Part shown: positions 48,765 through 59,857 of the stretch, piece after piece
Layout: every line of letters starts with the position of its first letter
Position numbering within the stretch: position 1 is the stretch's first letter
Assembly (NCBI RefSeq): GCF_000516985.1
Contig: NW_006917092.1
Coordinates: forward strand, 3,674,619-3,738,618
Reading direction: 5' to 3'
Length of the DNA: 64,000 nucleotides
Source of the DNA: Pestalotiopsis fici W106-1
Lineage: Eukaryota > Ascomycota > Sordariomycetes > Amphisphaeriales > Sporocadaceae
Position numbers and translations under genes: made by a program
Notes under the pieces: model-generated
The model's database searches: none
Seen by the model: the letters and a program-made list of their open reading frames with translations, nothing else
What the model was told of the DNA's origin: nothing

Positions 48765-51700
48765 TATTTAGTAAATATACGAAATGCTTAAAATCCTTAG
48801 GTTATATCGCTTTTATAAGCTTATTAACGGCGTTTTCCGTAAATATAATTTTTTTAATTAAAATATTTTTAGCAAAGATTTTTTATTAAATATAATAAAA
48901 ATACTTTTTAATATATTTTTTTATAAATATATTAATTTAAGTTTTTATTTACGCTTTTGCGTTTATATTATTAATTAATAAAAAAATCGCCTTTTAAAAT
49001 ATTATTTTTAGTTTTTTTAATAAATTCCTAATAAATACGGCTTTATAAACGCCTTTATTAATAGCGTAATATTTAGCTTTTATAATAAATTAAATAATTA
49101 CGCTTTATAACTTTAAATTTTAGCTTATTAAAAAGCCCGCTATAAATATTACTTATTTAAACGTAAATTTAAAAATTAATTTATCGCTTATAAAATTAGC
49201 GTTAACGTAAATATATAATTTTAATTCCCTATATTTAATATAGCGATAAAATCAAATATATTTTATTTTTTTTATATAAATGCCTTAAAGGTATTATAGC
49301 ATTTTATTTAAATATTTAATATAATTAAAAAACGGGTTATTTATAAAGCGCGTTTATATTTTATTAGCGTATATTATATTTACGTATAGCTTAATTATAG
49401 CGTAATTTATTTTCCCGAGCTTTTTAAAATATTAATTTTTAAATTTTTAATTAATATAGCTTTTAAATTTATAAATTATTATTATTAATCCCGGATTAAT
49501 AAAAATAATAGCATTTTTAATATTTTAATATCCGAGTTTTTTAAATATTTAATTTAAATACCTATTTTATAATAATATAATATTATTATTTTTTTTTAAA
49601 TAATACGTATTTTTAAATATTATTTAGCGGTATTTAAATATTATAATTTTAGCTATTTATTTAGCTATTAAATTAATTTTTTAATAGCTTTAATATTCGT
49701 ATATATAATTATAAAATCGTTTATATAAAAAGTTAATACCGTTTTATTAGCTTTATTTTAATAAATAATATTATCGGTTTTTAGTTTTATAAAGCCTAGC
49801 TTTTTTAATTTTTTTTTAATTTTTTATTATTATTTAAAGCCATTTTGCTTTAAACCGTATAAAAGGCGTAATAGCCTAATTATATTGCTAAAAATATAAT
49901 TATATTATTATATAATATTAAAATATTAAAATATAAATTTATTTAAATATAAGAATTAGCGTATATAAATCTTTTTATTAAGCCGGCCTAATAAATAAGC
50001 TATAATAAAATCGATTTAAAAGATTTTTTAGCCTTTAATTATAGCTATCGTAATTAAAATACGAATATTTATTTATTTAGCTATATTAGCAAAAGTTTTT
50101 TTATAATTAATTCCGAAAATTTAAATAAAGCCTTAAGCTATAAGGCATACCTTTTATTTATTTATATTACCGGTAAAATTATATTTAGTTTTATATATTT
50201 ATTTAAATTTAATTAATAGCTTTTGCTTTAATTTAAAATTATTATAATCGAAAAATTCGAACGTTCCTTTTTTAAATAGCTTAATAATTTTTTTTATTAT
50301 AATTTATTGCTAATTAAGCTATTTTTATATATTTTTTGTTTAATTAATTAATAATAAATTAAGGTTATATTTAATAATTAGCATTAAATATTCGTTTTAT
50401 ATTTATTCGAATAAATTATTATTAATTAATAATAAATAATTATATAAGTTTTTATTTAATATAATTAATAACGCGCCTTTAAAGCTCGGATTTTTTTTAT
50501 CGTTTTAATTATAATCCCGTAAATTAATTAAAGCGTAATAATTATTTTTTATAATTATATTTATATATATATAAGCATATTTATTTAAATTTTAACGTAT
50601 TATAATATAATTATAACTATTATTTATATGTATTATAATATATTTAATTATGCTTTACCGTATAGCTATATATATTTAAAGAAAACCGGCTTTAAATCGC
50701 CGCGCTTTTTATTTTTATTTTTTAGTTATATTCGGATTACGAGGTTTTATATAATAAATTAGCTTTAAAATTTTATATCGCAACTTATTTTAAACGTATT
50801 ACGGGAGTAATTTAATTATTTTTAACGGATTAGGCTAATTAGCGTTTTTATTAAAATTTTTATAAAATATAACGTAAAGAATTATAATAAAATATATTAT
50901 ATTTAATATATATACCTTATATAAATATTTTTTAAAATAATTTATAAATATATTTTTTAGCGTTTTTGCCTGTAATTTTTTAGTTTATACCTTATTTTCT
51001 TTTAAAATATATATAAAAATACGCGATTTAAAGGATTTAAAGTGCTTAATTAATAAGCGATTAGGTGCATTTTATAGCTAAAAATTATTTTCCTAACGTT
51101 ATTAAAAAGTAACTAATTCCCTTTTAATAAGTATTATACGGTTTAAAACGATAACTTATATTTTATAAATTTTATTTTAAAATATTATAAGAATATTTAT
51201 TTAAATATAAATAGCGCGCGCATTATTTTATAATACCCCGATCACGCGCTTAACGGCATTATTTTAATATTAATTATTCGGTATTAACGTAATTAATTCG
51301 ATATTTTTTTATTATATATAATTATTAAAAAAGCTACCGTTAAAATTATTAATTTTATTAATGCGAATTACTTTAATTCGGCGCTTTTTTTTCCCGAATT
51401 TATATTATAGCTAAGCGATATATTTAAAAAATCGCTTTATAAAATCTTTTTAAATAAAATATCGATAAAATATAATTTTATAATTTTACGGCATTTAATT
51501 AGTATAAAATAACGATTATTATTTAAATTAACGGGTTTAATTTCCTTAATATTAGCTTATAATAAAATCGCCGCAAAATTTACGCAAATGCGTATTAAAT
51601 TTATTAAATCGATCCGAACGCTTTTAATTTTATTATACGTATCGCATATTAATATAAAAATGCTATTTAAATCTAAATTAATGCCTTTAATAGCTTTAAT

Positions 51701-52000
51701 TATTTTAATTAGCTATTCCTTATTTAAATAGCTTAATTAACGATATTATAAAGTCGTTTATTTAATTAACGGCTTCGTTAATCCGTTTAATACTATTAAA
51801 GCTTATATATAAAATAATTCTTTTTGCCTATATAGCTATAAAAATTACCTTTTTTTTAATTATATTAATAATAATTAATATTTTATTATTAAGCGTTTTA
51901 ATAAAATTATTATAAATTTTAAATTTAGCTTTATATAGCTTATTATTAGAAATTATTTTTAATAAAAAATTTTTAATATAATAATATTTTTTAAACGTTA
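48765..52000 (-). pseudogene. copia pol relic
   Basis: On the minus strand the RNase H C-terminus lies at about 48,890-48,765 and the reverse-transcriptase catalytic box at 49,727-49,716 (Tyr-Ile-Asn-Asp in place of Tyr-Val-Asp-Asp, as RIP transitions would give). Integrase is expected at about 50.5-52 kb from copia order, but I did not identify its motifs individually. Stops in all frames show it cannot be expressed. Outer limits are approximate. Confidence 0.7.
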
Positions 52001-53616
52001 ATTCCCGGCGCTTGCCTTTAAAGCTATATTATACGGTTATTATTTAGCCGTATTTTATTAAATATATTATACCGTTTTTAATTATAATAAATAACCGATT
52101 ATATTTATTTAATTTAATAATTAATCTAATAATAAAATTAGCTTTATTATTCGTAATATAAATATTAACGCTTATATTTAATAGCTATTATTTACGTAAA
52201 TTTAGCGTTTAAATAGCTATTAAAATAAGGAAATTATAATAATTCGTTTTATTTTATATATACGGATCGTATTATTTAATAGGTTTATAACGCTTATTAT
52301 TAAGCGTAGCTTATAATTATTTAATTACGCCGGAAATAACCCGTATATAATAATTATAAATTATCTTTTATTTTTTTTAATTTTTATTTTAATTAAAAAA
52401 TTTTATAATTCTAGCGCTTTTAAACTAATAAAAAAAATTATTATTTATTATAATTAATAATAATTATTAAAAGCCCCGGAATACGCTTATAAACGCGCTT
52501 CCCCGGCCCCGGTTACGACCCGTACCGCGCTTATGGTAATTATTTTTATTTATGCTTAATTATATAATTACGTTTAATTATATAAGTAATTATATTAATT
52601 GCGTAAAATTAGAATTTTATTCGTTTATAGCTTTTTTATTACGTTTTTTAGATTTATAATTAATTCGCCGATAACCTTTTTTGCCGTAATATTAATATTT
52701 GCTATTAATTTAACCGTTATTATTAATAAATAATAAATTAGCGTTATTTTTATTATTAATTATTATTTTATTTATAAATTTAATTATAAAAAATTATTAA
52801 AATTATATAAATCCTAATATAACGCCTTTTAGGAAAATAGCTAATTAATTTTTTTTTCGTTTTATTTATTTTAAAGCCTTATTTTTAATAACTTTTAAAT
52901 ATAATTAAATTTAATTATTTAAAATAAAGCGTTAATTATTAGCGTTTTAGCTTTTTTATATATAATAATTTTATTCGGTATTAAATTTAGCTAGGTTTTT
53001 GCTATTATAATTGAATTTATATAATTTCCTTAATAATTTTTGCTTTTTTTCGATAATAATAAAATTAAATTAATTATAAAAAACATTTTTTATTTTTATA
53101 TTTATTAAATAGTATTTTATAATTATTAATAACGTTTTATCGTTAATTATAACTAAAATTATAATAATAATAAGCTTTTTATTTAAAAAATAAATAAAGG
53201 TTTTTGCGATTTATTTAACGGCTTATTTATTAAGCTTAAATAATGCTATATAAACGCGATAATTAAAGGTTCTTATTAAAAATTTTAATTTATCGATTTT
53301 AAATTTAAAATTTTTTAAGCAAAAAATTAATATAATTAAAGCTTATTTTAATATATTATAATTAGTTATATTAGCGGTTATTTATTTTATATTTTTAATT
53401 ATAGCTTTTATAATATTCGCTATAATTATATATTTTATAGCGTTTTAGCTAATTTTATTAGCGATCGTTTAAATAGCTATTATAACGCTTTAATTATTTT
53501 TAATTAAAATGCTTTAGCTAGCAATATAAAATTTTAAATAACTTTTAATACTAAATATTATATTATAATAAAAAAAGTTATTCGTAATATTTTTTATATT
53601 AATTATAATATTATTA

Positions 53617-53823
53617 TATAAAACGTTAAAAAAAGATTTAATATATTTAATATAAATAAACGGATTTAGCTATATAAATTTAATTAAATAAAATATATAA
53701 AACCTAATTGCCTTTTATAGCCTACCGGAAATAGCCGTTAAACCGGAAATCCCGGGGTCTAATGCTTTTATCCGTTAAAACGAGAGTTATACCTATTACT
53801 TTAGTTAAAGTCAACTTTCCACA
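53617..53823 (-). repeat. Right LTR of the 5.4-kb copia element
   Basis: It is 207 bp. Its first 133 bp carry 30 RIP-type transitions relative to the left LTR. From 53,750 onward it is the less mutated copy and ends TTTCCACA. The target duplication TAAAT follows at 53,824-53,828. Confidence 0.95.
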
Positions 53824-53828
53824 TAAAT

Positions 53829-54811
53829 GGCCTGAACGGTTGGTTCCTGGAATGATTAAAGATTCCCATTTCAAGCGCCAAAGTATACGCAGAACTAATA
53901 TATCCAGTTGTGGATGTTGGCCCTATATTGCCTATGGATACTCATGCGAATTCAGGTAAATGATTTGAGATTGCCATCTCGTTTTCCGACTCATTGCTGC
54001 GGTGGCTCGCCCGAGAACCAAAACCGAGGGGTTTAGATCTGGAAAGGATGCATGCAGAAAACCGAGAGAACATGATAAAGTTGCATTGAAGCTGGGAACA
54101 ATGTTGATCTCAGATCGGCCGAGAAAACACGCTACCCCAAAGAAGGAGCAGTATATCGGGCATAGTTGATCTTTCATGCGGGGTGGGATATGTGTCACCG
54201 ATAATTCAATGAGCCATCTACTTATAAAGTAGGCGCAGACTGCCACTGGAACCCCTTTGCCTGCCGGGACATTGCGGCGGATTCACCTCGATTTTGATAT
54301 CAAGTCTCGGATCTATTGATAATGTACAGAGTAGGTAGTAGCCACACAAAGCTGAGTGACCCCGCGATTCTCAACGATGGCGCGCGTGTGGTGGTTACGA
54401 GTCCGACAGCGTTTTAGACCACGCTTTATGGAACTTTAACTGTGCGAGACAGACTAGGTCTTTTGGTAGTTCGTGGTCCTATTATTGTAAATCTGTATCA
54501 AATTCCACTTCACCGTGATCATGGAAGCAGTCAATGTGGTCTTATTCAGCATTGTTATCACTGCAAAATGATGACGACGACGGCTGGCCTGACTCTCGAC
54601 TCTCATAAGGGAAATGGCGCGGTGTCACGTGATCTCTAAGCACGCAATATTTGCTTTCGATTTGCACCATTCGGCTCAAACCATATCTGCCAGGACTATA
54701 TCAGTGTTTCCCGTTTCGGCAACCGCAGCTATCGGCAACCTTCTGTGCACTGCCTAGTATCGTTGCTATCTCCTCTTCCGTTGGCCTGTTACGGCAAACA
54801 GGCCGCGTATC
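53829..54811. other. Intergenic region right of the copia element
   Basis: About 1 kb of normal-composition sequence precedes the FAD oxidoreductase gene and presumably holds its promoter. No coding sequence is recognised. Confidence 0.55.
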
Positions 54812-56257
54812 ATGGTGATGCACATGCATGTGATATCGGGGGCTCAAGCACTGAAGCCCCTGGGAGCAAGGGGAATAAAATGTCGACTCTTCTCGCTGTC
54901 GCTACTGGCGCCCAGCGTGGGCAGCCTAGCGCTTTCGAGGGTGACAGGAATCATGGGCTTTAACGATATTGCCAAGTACGGGTCGCCCGTCGCCGCCTAT
55001 TCGACGAGCGCCGCGAGGCCGCAGCAGCAGGTCTCGGCCATTGTCGTCGGCGGAGGTGCTGCTGGTTTAGCAGTTCTGGGCAATCTGCTGGAAAAGATTG
55101 GCCACGGCAAGATCTCGTGGGTTGACACCGAGTTCAACGGCGGACGCATCAATCGGAAATACAGGGAGGTCCCCAGCAACACCAAGGTCGGACTGTTCCT
55201 GGCGTACGGCGAGGCCACAGAACCTTTCCGTCAGGTCATTGAGAGCACGCCAAAGCCCAATGCCATTACAGCGCTGCAAGAACTGCCCCAGGACGGCACA
55301 TGCTCCCTGGGTAAGGCAGGAGACATGCTGAAGCTCCTCTCGGATGGCTTGGTAAAGCATCCACGAATCGATCTTCACCAGGGCAAGGTTACGGAGGCTA
55401 GCTTGGATGGAACGGTAAGGACGCTTGTCCATACATTCTGCGGACATTGTGGACTAATGAGACGTTTCTAGAGCGCTGAATGGTCTCTAAACATTAAAGA
55501 CTCAAAGACTGGTCAACTGGAGAGCCGCACAGCCCCCCTGGTTGTCTACTGCACAGGATCTTCACCCACGACTGTTCAGCTCCCCGTATCATCAACCTCG
55601 GTCCCCGAGTTCCTGGATCTCGATATTGCACTCAAACCATCAGAGCTGGCGGTCACGATTCCAAGCGACAACGAGGTAACAGTTGGTGTAGTAGGCGCAT
55701 CTCATTCGGCCATCCTGGTCATCATGAACCTCGTCAAGCTGGCCCAGAACTCCCACTCGAAACTGCGGGTAAAGTGGTTTGCCCGTTCGCCCAGTCTCAA
55801 GTATGCAGTGTACAAGGATGGATGGATCCTCTATGACAATACGGGCCTCAAGGGAGATGCTGCCAAATTTGCAAAGGAACAGCTCGATGGCGAGAGGCTG
55901 GACGCGAGCGACGCTGGAAAGGTCGTCAAAAGGGTCGACTGCTCCGGAGGTGCCGAAAAGGAAAAGGAAGCCATGCAGCGCGAGCTTCCTGAGTGTGATT
56001 ATGTGGTCCAAGCTGTTGGATTCACCCGCGATCCTTTGCCCGCCACGAAGCAGGCTCTCGAGTTTGACCACAAAACTGGTGGCTTTACCGACGCCACGTC
56101 TGGTAAGGAGCTACCCGGATTGTTTGGAGCCGGCATTGCGTTTCCGGAAAGAGTCGTTGATCCTGAAGGGAATGTCGAGCACGCTGTCGGCTTTTTCAAG
56201 TTTATGAAGTTCCTCAAGCGGGTTGTGCCGGAATGGGTAGCGAAGACGCATTCATAG
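54812..56257 (+). CDS. FAD/NAD(P)-binding oxidoreductase
   Basis: Exons 54,812-55,414 and 55,472-56,257 flank a 57-bp GT-AG intron containing a CTAAT branch-like site, giving 462 residues. The first Rossmann fold is IVVGGGAAGLAVLGN (GxGxxG at 80-85). A second nucleotide-binding motif, VGVVGASHSA, lies at 272-281. ATG-type motifs are VVYCTGSSP (225-233) and LFGAGIAFPE (418-427). This arrangement fits the single-domain flavoprotein group that includes pyridine nucleotide-disulphide oxidoreductase and N-hydroxylase relatives; the substrate is unknown. No redox CxxC is seen after the first fold. The 47-residue extension before the alternative start at 54,953 (MGFNDIAKYG) is basic and free of acidic residues, so it may be a mitochondrial targeting sequence, or translation may begin at 54,953 (415 residues). 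Confidence 0.82.
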
Positions 56258-56524
56258 AGAAGACTAGAAGCACAAGATGATGAGCTAGAGTCTGTTTGAC
56301 GAGACAGACCAACTATTAGCATAGCGATGATTTCCAAATTTCCATGTATATTAAACCAAGCATACTTGTGCAACAGGACATAAGTCATAGAAAGAATCAC
56401 TCTAGAACTACTTCTACTAAAGTCTCATGCTTTCTATCTCCTGAAGCACAGCGTGGCCTCTTGTTGCATCCTTTTAAGCATTGATCTCGTCATCGGCGAT
56501 CGCCACGTCACACTCTATATAGCA

Positions 56525-58156
56525 CTAGATCGCCAGCGGTGTTGTGTCGCTGAAGTCTTTGATCCGGCCGAGGAGCAGCTCAAGACTGCGATAGCCGCTG
56601 CCAGCGGACCAGCCTGGTAGTTCGTGGCCAGCAAGCTGAATGTCATAGAAGGTGACGCCTCGCTCCGTTCCCCATACTCCCAGAGACCCAGCGCCTGCCA
56701 TGGCCCCTCGGTTCTGTTCGGTATGGTAGGGGACAAAGAAGGGCGTCGACGGCCTTTCAGAGAAGCCCTGGGCGCCGTTCCAGGTCACGTTTTGGAGCAC
56801 GAGGAGGGTCCCATTGGTCGGGATCAAAAAGTCGAGCGCGCCAGAGCCAATAATGGAATGGTTGAGACCCTCAAAGACGGTCGTGAGCGTGCCGTCGACG
56901 CCGGGCCCAAGCGATCGGTCATCGCCTTGGAAAACGCCCCCGACTGCGCACGCCCACCACCATCCTGCGTCGGGAACATTCAAAGCCGCCTTAACGTCAT
57001 CTCGGTTGAAATACACAGTAGGTGCCCCCGGAGGAACGTAGTCACCTCCATTTACCACCCCCAACGGCGTGTAAGGGAAAGGACACATGTCGGTAATGTG
57101 ATAGACATTGAAACAAGGATTCACTTCAAGGACGGCGTCCAGGAAATCGAAATACACTCCACAGTCTGTCGGTGTTTTGTCCCAGGGTCTCGGCGGGGGC
57201 GGGAATGTCAAGTATTTGTCCAGGAAAGCAGTATAGCCGCAATTATTCTTCTGCGACTGGATAAAAGACATGAAGGTTTCGTTGAGCCCCAGGACTTTGC
57301 CCCAGTACTGGATGTAGTCTGGAAGGGTGATCTCTTGCTGAAATACCAGGTCCCCCATGAATGGGTCGTTGATGGAAATACCTTGTATATTGAAATACTC
57401 GGTATCTTGTTCGTCAAGGAATCCCTTGCTAATGTACGGAACGTAGAAGCCGGCGTATGACTCGCCAGTCTGACACAGTAAGCAAAAGTCACATTTCCTC
57501 TTGCGGGCGGAGTTGCATACCAGATAAATCTTTCGACTGTGCAGATCGAATGTGTCCATGAAGTTCTTCCAGAATCCTTTGAACTCTCGCACCAGGTCAT
57601 CTTCATTCTGGAGATCCGGTTCTCCAGTAGAATAGCCAGTGTGCGCCGGCTGGTCTATCCAAACCATGTTTGTCAATTTGTTCCACGCATATGGATTCTG
57701 TGTAGGTTTCAGGGTGCCGGACTCCCAGAGAATGGGCCCATTTTCCTGGAGAAGGCCAATCATTGAAGAGCATCCTGGGCCTCCAGTGAACCAGACTGTA
57801 ATTTCATCGGTGGCCAGCGGATTCTCGGACGGGAAAAACCAAAAGAATAGCTTGCGCGTCTCGCTGGAGTTTTGGGAAATCGGCAAGAGCCCAGCGTAAG
57901 ATTCCCCGACATCCCAATCGACCAATGGTATGCCTGTTCCATTGACAACAAACGGCAAAGTCTTGTTGGTCAGAAACAAGTCCTCCTTTGCAGGCTGCAC
58001 AGAAACATCCTCTAGTGTAGCTTGACGCTCAATGGCCGCGGCCCTGAGGTTTTCGTAGTACTTGAGGTTATCGACGAAACTGTACCTGGTGGGGTGAGCC
58101 GCATTCGAGGAGCAAACCACACCGAGAAGTAAAGCCGCCAGTAATCGAAGCATCAT
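56525..58156 (-). CDS. Secreted serine carboxypeptidase, peptidase family S10
   Basis: Exons 58,156-57,521 and 57,469-56,525 encode 526 residues after removal of a 51-bp GT-AG intron (57,470-57,520). The intron has no stop and is in frame. Splicing restores the family sequence KIYLTGESYAG, whereas read-through would add 17 residues. Residues 1-20 are a signal peptide (hydrophobic core, Ala-Ala cleavage region). The catalytic triad is Ser216 (GESYAG), Asp425 (GALDF) and His494 (AGHELPG). The oxyanion/substrate motif TGGPGCSS (124-131) has Thr where NGGPGCSS is usual. Several NxS/T sites suggest N-glycosylation. Family members remove C-terminal residues in acidic vacuolar or extracellular settings; secretion is inferred. 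The gene converges on the FAD oxidoreductase, 267 bp apart. Confidence 0.92.
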   Translation of the reverse strand: MMLRLLAALLLGVVCSSNAAHPTRYSFVDNLKYYENLRAAAIERQATLEDVSVQPAKEDLFLTNKTLPFVVNGTGIPLVDWDVGESYAGLLPISQNSSETRKLFFWFFPSENPLATDEITVWFTGGPGCSSMIGLLQENGPILWESGTLKPTQNPYAWNKLTNMVWIDQPAHTGYSTGEPDLQNEDDLVREFKGFWKNFMDTFDLHSRKIYLVCNSARKRKCDFCLLCQTGESYAGFYVPYISKGFLDEQDTEYFNIQGISINDPFMGDLVFQQEITLPDYIQYWGKVLGLNETFMSFIQSQKNNCGYTAFLDKYLTFPPPPRPWDKTPTDCGVYFDFLDAVLEVNPCFNVYHITDMCPFPYTPLGVVNGGDYVPPGAPTVYFNRDDVKAALNVPDAGWWWACAVGGVFQGDDRSLGPGVDGTLTTVFEGLNHSIIGSGALDFLIPTNGTLLVLQNVTWNGAQGFSERPSTPFFVPYHTEQNRGAMAGAGSLGVWGTERGVTFYDIQLAGHELPGWSAGSGYRSLELLLGRIKDFSDTTPLAI

Positions 58157-58243
58157 GGTATCGAGAAATTGTCAAGGTCAACAGCCAAGAGTCAATCGCT
58201 TCCATGGAATCGAATTTCCATACGCATACTCAATACTTACTTG

Positions 58244-58252
58244 GATATATAA
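58244..58252 (-). promoter_or_regulatory. Possible TATA box of the S10 carboxypeptidase gene
   Basis: TTATATATC on the minus strand, about 90 bp upstream of the start codon. Position and sequence suit a core promoter element; this is not otherwise supported. Confidence 0.4.
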
Positions 58253-58712
58253 TTTACGGTGCGGCTCTCCATGAGTGTTCCGTTTAGGGAAGGTGGTAAA
58301 AGAGTTGGGGTATTCGTATTTGGCGGGGAGCGATACGAGATCAATTGACATGGCTAAACAAGATATTGCAACGTTCTACACGAGGTGATAACCATGACTA
58401 CATTCGAGGTCAGTATTGCGAGTGACAGGACTGCGTCTTGTAGTGAATAAAGCGAAGTGGAATCAACCAAAAGCGTAAATACAAACTTTCACGACAGATT
58501 TCCGCGGATCCAATCGCGATCATGATCATGGGAGCCGATAAACGTAGTATAGACTCCGAGCTCACAAACATGTCAGTAAGTTTACGCATGCATGGTGAGA
58601 ATGGTTCCACTCTGGCAGTGTTCAAATGCATAATAATGTCTTGATATGTCTAGATAGTATAACCAGAGAAACGGAGCTACATGGGCCCCGTAGAGCTTAG
58701 TTGAACAGACAA

Positions 58713-59072
58713 CTAATCATCGCTCAATCCCAGGAGTTCCAAACTCTTGACCCAAAGTTTCTTCTCAGATTCGGGATTGAATGTGTTTGCTCCGTAGCCA
58801 TCCGAGTAAGACGGCGCATGTGCTGGGGCGAGTTGCGGCTCACCAGTCTCATGAAGGTAGAGGCCGCATTCGCCTTCCGACTCCTTCGAAACAGCAGCCC
58901 ACGCCGTCGTCGAGGTACCTTGAGCAGGGTTTGCCAATAGCTTGGAGAATTCCGGATGCTCCTCCATTTCATTGGTGCTGGGCATGTATCTACGAAGAAA
59001 TTTATTCTTCGGTGCAGCCACAGTCCTTTCGCGGAGCAAGCGAAAAGCCGATTGCACCAAACCAGGCCTCAA
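58713..59072 (-). pseudogene. C-terminal fragment of a short-chain dehydrogenase/reductase
   Basis: The frame gives up to 119 residues with no ATG at its left limit. The last 85 residues match the C-terminal end of the retinol-dehydrogenase-like fungal SDR group. The pattern is PEFSKLLANPAQGTSTTAWAAV, then a Gly-Leu-Tyr-Leu step, then GYGANTFNPESEKKLW and Leu-Gly-Leu-Ser. An Arg-Pro-Gly-Leu-Val near the upstream end may correspond to the HPGxV of SDRs. The nucleotide-binding TGxxxGIG and catalytic YxxxK parts are missing; the 600 bp upstream on the same strand hold stops and nothing SDR-like. It is either a truncated relic or the last exon of a disrupted gene. Confidence 0.65.
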
Positions 59073-59857
59073 CAGTATGGTTTGAACTTGAAATCACCCG
59101 GAGATATGGTGTTGTATCCGCTTGTAGGAACGTACCATGTCGTTGATGGGAAGTCACTCCGTCTCATGACCTTGCATTCAAGTGGTAATCACATCTGTGT
59201 TGTCAGCTCCGGTGGTGCCCGGATTTGCTCGGTCATATTGAGGAGTCTAATTGAAAACGGGGGCCCGCGTCCAATCCCGAATAGAGGAGAGAAGAGTAGG
59301 ATGTAATGTGTATGATCCAAGGTCAGGGAGCTGCAGGTCATCTTCAATCAACCAGTTACCCTCTGACGACTTTGCTTGGGAGAACAGATAGATTTAATTG
59401 TTGCCCCTGTCATTTTCTACATGATTTTCGTTTGTTGTTTTTTAATCATCCTGAGATAGCCCGGAGTAGTTGGTGGCGGCCCCGAATTTAGACTTCTAGA
59501 CCGATTATCGCGCATGCGGCTTCGGTCCCGAAATCACTTGGCCTAGTCAGGAACCTCCCGAGCTTGGCGTGAATGCCCGCATGATTGATTTTGTGTCTAA
59601 TTTACCTACCATTGACGACTTGCAGCCCCTCCACTCACAGATTCGTGTTATTCGCGTACTGTTCTTTTGTTTATCTGTTCAAGAAATGTCAGCATAGTAG
59701 CAGCTCCTGGGTGTGTACCACTTGCGTTAGTTCCCTTATACCTCACAACGACGTGTGGGTTTAGTTGGTGGCATCTTGACGCCCGGCAGTCATTCAGCAC
59801 CTCCTGCACCGGACATTTACAGCCAACAAAACACGCTTTTAGCATTTCCCAGGCACA
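59073..59857. other. Intergenic region before the DUF1295 gene
   Basis: About 0.8 kb without a recognisable gene. It should contain the promoter of the plus-strand gene at 59,858 and perhaps decayed upstream parts of the SDR fragment, which I could not detect. Confidence 0.5.

Larger units (their letters stand above)
48439..53823 (-). mobile_element. Ty1/copia LTR retrotransposon, RIP-inactivated, between genes
   Basis: A 5,385-bp element with two 207-bp direct LTRs flanked by TAAAT. The LTR ends form a short inverted repeat (TGTGGA...TCCACA). Coding relics run on the minus strand. Reverse transcriptase YVDD appears as YIND at 49,727-49,716. The RNase H C-terminal relic (TENA...KDFKHFVYLL-like) lies at about 48,890-48,765, next to the left LTR, which is the 3' LTR in transcriptional terms. 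The interior is heavily RIP-mutated with stops throughout. The outer portions of both LTRs are unmutated. The size is typical of an autonomous copia element. Confidence 0.95.

Noticed and set aside
53932..54246. A 104-codon minus-strand frame right of the copia element.
   Set aside because: No domain or family resemblance, no splice support, and overlapping frames in other phases.
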